Source: Paenibacillus_E sp052115445
GTDB taxonomy: Bacteria > Bacillota > Bacilli > Paenibacillales > NBRC-103111
Length of the DNA stretch: 64,000 nucleotides
NCBI RefSeq assembly: GCF_052115445.1
Contig: NZ_JBFRGR010000009.1
Span: 1 to 64,000 of the forward strand
Reading direction: 5' to 3'
Shown here one piece after another: positions 61,145 through 64,000 of the stretch (within the stretch, counting starts at the first letter, position 1; every line of letters begins with the position of its first letter). Under the pieces are notes generated by a model, which saw nothing but the letters and a program-made list of their open reading frames with translations, did no database searches and was not told the origin of the DNA. A program made the position numbers and the translations under genes.

Positions 61145-63436
61145 TCACTCTTTATATTTTCCCGGAGTAACTCCCTCATACTTTTTAAAACTGCGTATCA
61201 ACGCATTGCTGTTTAAATACCCTACTTTGACAGCCACGTCGGAGATATTGAGTTTTTCGTCCCTTAATAACACTTTCGCTTTTTCTAACCTTACCTTATT
61301 GATATAATCCGGCAAGGTTTCTCCGGTTTGTTCTTTGAAGAGCTTGGACATATAACTGGGAGTAATTCCTAGATTTTCTGCAATCATCGCTACATTTAAG
61401 GCAACTTCTCCATAGTGGGTGTTAACAGACTCGATGATACTCCTGCTCAATTCGTAGGAACGATTACCGGTTTTTGACTGTATGCGTTTACATACTGATG
61501 ATAGTGTTTTGGTAATTTCCGCCTGCAGTTCAGCTAGGGTTTCACATACAAACAATTTTTCCACCGGTTCAGCAGCAGATATTTCTTTTACTGTTTTTAC
61601 TACTGTACTTGCAAGGTCAAACATAAAATACCTTGTCATTTCAGCAGTGGGAGTGCCGTCAATAAAGTTGGAGCGAATAATGTCATCAAGTAATTGCTTT
61701 CCTTTTTCAAACTCTCCGGATTTGATGCAATTCACTAATTTTTGCTCTTTTTCACGAGGGTAGAAATAATCTCTGACATTATATTTCAGACTTTGGAAGC
61801 TGATGATCTTTCCGTTACCGGCAATCAATTTGTATTCCAGGGCTTCTACGGCTTCCTGATAGGCTTCCTGCATGCCATGGATACCCGTGTGGGCATCGCT
61901 GATCGAAACTGTAAGGATCATATTGTAATATTTCCCAAAAAAGTTTTGCAGCTCTTCTGTAATGTTTACCAATTCCTGCACATGATCTACCGCTTCAGGA
62001 TCCTGCAGGTTCACTAGGAATACTATTTTCTCATCAATCTCTGTAACAAAATTCTTATACCTTTGTCCNAAGAGCTCCTCGAAAACATTGGTGATCACAA
62101 AGCTGGGGAGCTTTGACTTCGCTTCAAAATCATCTCCAATCCCTAAGGAAATAAGCTTGCCCTTATCTTCTATGGAGAGGAGCACTACTATAAAATCACT
62201 GGATATAAACTGCATGTCAAGAGCGTAAAATGCATTATGATGTACAGATATATTGCCAAACTTCCCTTTTAAAAGCTTATGCAGAAAATCCGCTCTCACA
62301 ACACTGCTTTGCTGTTTAAGTTTCAGGTTTATTTTTTCCTTTTCTTGAAGAGCATCCTGGATTGCCTCATAAATAAACTGATATTCATTACCGGATCNGT
62401 CATAAGAGTTCTTTATTTTCCCATTTTGGACGATACGGATGAGATTACGAACCGGATTATAATTACGCCAGGTAAGTAATACCGATACTGCTCCTCCAAA
62501 AATTAAACATAGTATAATGCTTGCAATCATTAATTTTTCTGTAAACTCACTTTTTTCCATCACAATCTCTCGCCGAACAATGGAAACATACTTTAGCTTG
62601 GATACATCGGATTTCGTATAGGATATGATTAACGAATCCTTTCCTTGTCCTTTCACCAGCATATTATTGCTATCGTTCAGCTCATCCACCTGTAAGATGT
62701 CCGATAAATGAAAAGAAGCAGTCGACGCAAGAATGTTGTTATCTTTGTCTAAAATAAAGATACTTCCATACTGCGCCGATTGTATATTTTGAATCATTTC
62801 AGTAAATCGTTCTTTATTTAACAGGATGACGATTGTGGCAAGAGACTTCTCCGAATTTGATATTGGGATTGAACGCATGTAAGCGAGCGCTCCGGAATTC
62901 TCACTTGGGTTTGTCTTATTGTCAATTGAGATATATCTGCCGCTGTACGTATTTTGAAGAGTATCTATCCATTGTTCATACCTTATGTCTTTATTGACAA
63001 GAAAAGAGTACATATAATTACTCCTTGAAGCTGCTGTTGAAGAAATCACAGCATCCAAGTTTTTAAGGTACACATAAAAATTATCAATGTAGCCATTCGT
63101 TATATTCATCCTTTTGAAATCTTTTACGATCTCAGAAACCTCATACTGTTTGTTATTCCAGTTCGTTTCCTGCGAAGTGGCCAGCAATTGAATATCCGGG
63201 TTAAAGGCAATATCAAAACTTAAGCGCTCGGCATCCTTTAAGATGTTGTCCATATTCAGCTGAACTTGTTTCAGCATAGCAAGATTTGCCCTGTTTGTTT
63301 CTTGCTCAATGGTCCTTACAGTAACAAAATAAACGATTCCAGTGAAAATGATAGGAATTAACAGAATCAAAATATAAGATAAAATTTGGGTGAAAATGAT
63401 ACTATTTCTAGTGTTCAAAACTCTCTTTACGTTCAT
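61145..63436 (-). CDS. Membrane-bound AraC-family regulator with extracellular sensor
   Basis: About 763 residues; start ATG at 63436 follows GAGGGGGAT on the minus strand, and longer in-frame starts to 63517 precede that site. Membrane helix ~10-36, dCache-like extracellular domain (~37-290), second helix ~300-325, a linker that does not show kinase motifs, and a C-terminal AraC double HTH (VALNVAMIAENLGITPSYMS, SDVAVKVGYLNSNALIRSFK). Such one-protein sensors regulate adjacent sugar-import genes; the plus-strand gene starting at 63952 is the likely target. Two N bases (62069, 62398) affect single codons. Confidence 0.92.
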   Translation of the reverse strand: MNVKRVLNTRNSIIFTQILSYILILLIPIIFTGIVYFVTVRTIEQETNRANLAMLKQVQLNMDNILKDAERLSFDIAFNPDIQLLATSQETNWNNKQYEVSEIVKDFKRMNITNGYIDNFYVYLKNLDAVISSTAASRSNYMYSFLVNKDIRYEQWIDTLQNTYSGRYISIDNKTNPSENSGALAYMRSIPISNSEKSLATIVILLNKERFTEMIQNIQSAQYGSIFILDKDNNILASTASFHLSDILQVDELNDSNNMLVKGQGKDSLIISYTKSDVSKLKYVSIVRREIVMEKSEFTEKLMIASIILCLIFGGAVSVLLTWRNYNPVRNLIRIVQNGKIKNSYDXSGNEYQFIYEAIQDALQEKEKINLKLKQQSSVVRADFLHKLLKGKFGNISVHHNAFYALDMQFISSDFIVVLLSIEDKGKLISLGIGDDFEAKSKLPSFVITNVFEELXGQRYKNFVTEIDEKIVFLVNLQDPEAVDHVQELVNITEELQNFFGKYYNMILTVSISDAHTGIHGMQEAYQEAVEALEYKLIAGNGKIISFQSLKYNVRDYFYPREKEQKLVNCIKSGEFEKGKQLLDDIIRSNFIDGTPTAEMTRYFMFDLASTVVKTVKEISAAEPVEKLFVCETLAELQAEITKTLSSVCKRIQSKTGNRSYELSRSIIESVNTHYGEVALNVAMIAENLGITPSYMSKLFKEQTGETLPDYINKVRLEKAKVLLRDEKLNISDVAVKVGYLNSNALIRSFKKYEGVTPGKYKE

Positions 63437-63948
63437 GAGATCCCCCTCATTATTATGATTAGTGAGTTCGGGTAACAAAATTCCGCACGGAAGGAGGGGA
63501 CCCGGATCTTCAGCCACATTCGAAGGTTCGTCTCCATGCTCCGCAAGCAGGGAATACCAGTCTTGGAGAGTTTACGTTCCTAAATAGTATACTACAATAC
63601 ATTATAAATGAAATTCCATAATTTTCCCGCAGGCTTTATAAAACCATCTATGGCCTACAACTTGGAGCATGCCCTTCCTGTGCTGCCTGACTGGCGGCAC
63701 TCCGGCAGTGCCGTAGGAAGCAGACATCGTTAGGCGTTGCACCGTTTTTTGTTTTTGATGATGATTTGCTCAAATTTGATATTGGTTTTGGGGATTTTGA
63801 ATACGCATTCTGTTGGATGGAGATTGATTTACGGTTGATAGAAATACTACACTTGCCCTAGCAATTGTAATTGTTGATGTAGAGTGAATGCTTGCAGTTA
63901 GGTTACAATTGCGTGTGGCAAAAACATGAAACTTATGGGGAGGAAAAA
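63437..63948. other. Divergent intergenic region
   Basis: Contains a 7-bp hairpin CGGCACT/AGTGCCG (63695-63713) in a GC-rich patch. I see no clear promoter consensus or gene. Confidence 0.4.
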
Positions 63949-63951
63949 GTG

Positions 63952-64000
63952 TTGAAAAGTAAAAAGGTTTTTACCAAGATTACTACCGGTTCCCTCTTGA
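63952..64000 (+). CDS. Start of a gene cut by the window end, probably a secreted protein
   Basis: TTG 63952 (GTG 63949 alternative) follows GGGGAGG. Visible residues MKSKKVFTKITTGSLL resemble the positively charged start of a signal peptide. Next to an AraC-type sensor, a solute-binding lipoprotein is the likely product (inference). Confidence 0.55.
   Translation, partial: MKSKKVFTKITTGSLL

Noticed and set aside
18732..62398. The twelve N bases as frameshift or gap markers
   Set aside because: Each is a single position that keeps the surrounding frame, so they look like unresolved base calls rather than gaps.
63437..63517. N-terminal extension of the AraC-type regulator
   Set aside because: The good ribosome site GAGGGGGAT lies inside that extension, just before ATG 63436, so the shorter protein is right.
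1..64000. tRNA, rRNA, riboswitch or prophage genes
   Set aside because: I saw no cloverleaf with a plausible anticodon arm, no rRNA-like stretch, no known riboswitch core and no phage structural genes.

Overview
The window looks like a chromosome segment of a Paenibacillus-type soil Firmicute. Evidence: low-to-mid GC, strong AGGAGG-type ribosome sites, YesM/YesN two-component pairs beside LplB/YtcP-type sugar permeases and lipoprotein binding proteins, very large S-layer-homology (SLH) proteins, and SigK-like (sporulation sigma) sequences. Twelve single N bases are scattered through it; none breaks a reading frame.

Layout. (A) 1-17.5 kb is a glycan-utilisation locus: a small unknown protein, SGNH esterase, Gfo/Idh oxidoreductase, YesM/YesN pair, ABC importer (two permeases and a lipoprotein), a secreted multidomain glycosidase, a nitrilase-fold amidohydrolase, an alpha/beta hydrolase and a GH3 enzyme. 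(B) 19.9-31.0 kb is a second locus: another YesM/YesN pair and importer, a GH2 beta-galactosidase-like enzyme and a GH2 beta-glucuronidase. (C) 33.7-58.1 kb is an operator-defined regulon: two paralogous giant SLH surface proteins, a TctC/TctB/TctA tripartite transporter, a Gfo/Idh oxidoreductase, a chemoreceptor and a LacI-family repressor. Seven perfect and five near copies of the palindrome GTAAACGTTTAC lie in its promoters. (D) 61.1-64 kb has a membrane-bound AraC-type regulator on the minus strand and the first codons of a plus-strand gene.

Between the loci lie three same-direction copies (17.7, 31.5 and 58.9 kb) of a ~1.3 kb module: a SigK-like gene lacking its first ~60 codons, followed by an orphan YknY/MacB-type ABC ATPase. 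The copies keep the protein sequence while differing at many synonymous sites, so they are neither recent duplicates nor simple junk. Regulon C also lies between two complementary halves of an IS6-family element: left inverted repeat plus N-terminal half of the transposase at 33.2-33.6 kb, C-terminal half plus right inverted repeat at 58.4-58.6 kb. Other remnants are an IS1182-type transposase tail, a possible ABC-F fragment, and a high-GC ArsR/SRPBCC-like fragment at 60.5-60.9 kb.

How it works together (inference): surface enzymes and binding scaffolds act on plant or microbial glycans; YesM/YesN pairs sense oligosaccharides and switch on importers; intracellular glycosidases, esterases and oxidoreductases process the products. 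In regulon C the LacI-type protein probably represses surface proteins, a carboxylate (or sugar-acid) importer, an oxidoreductase and possibly the chemoreceptor together.
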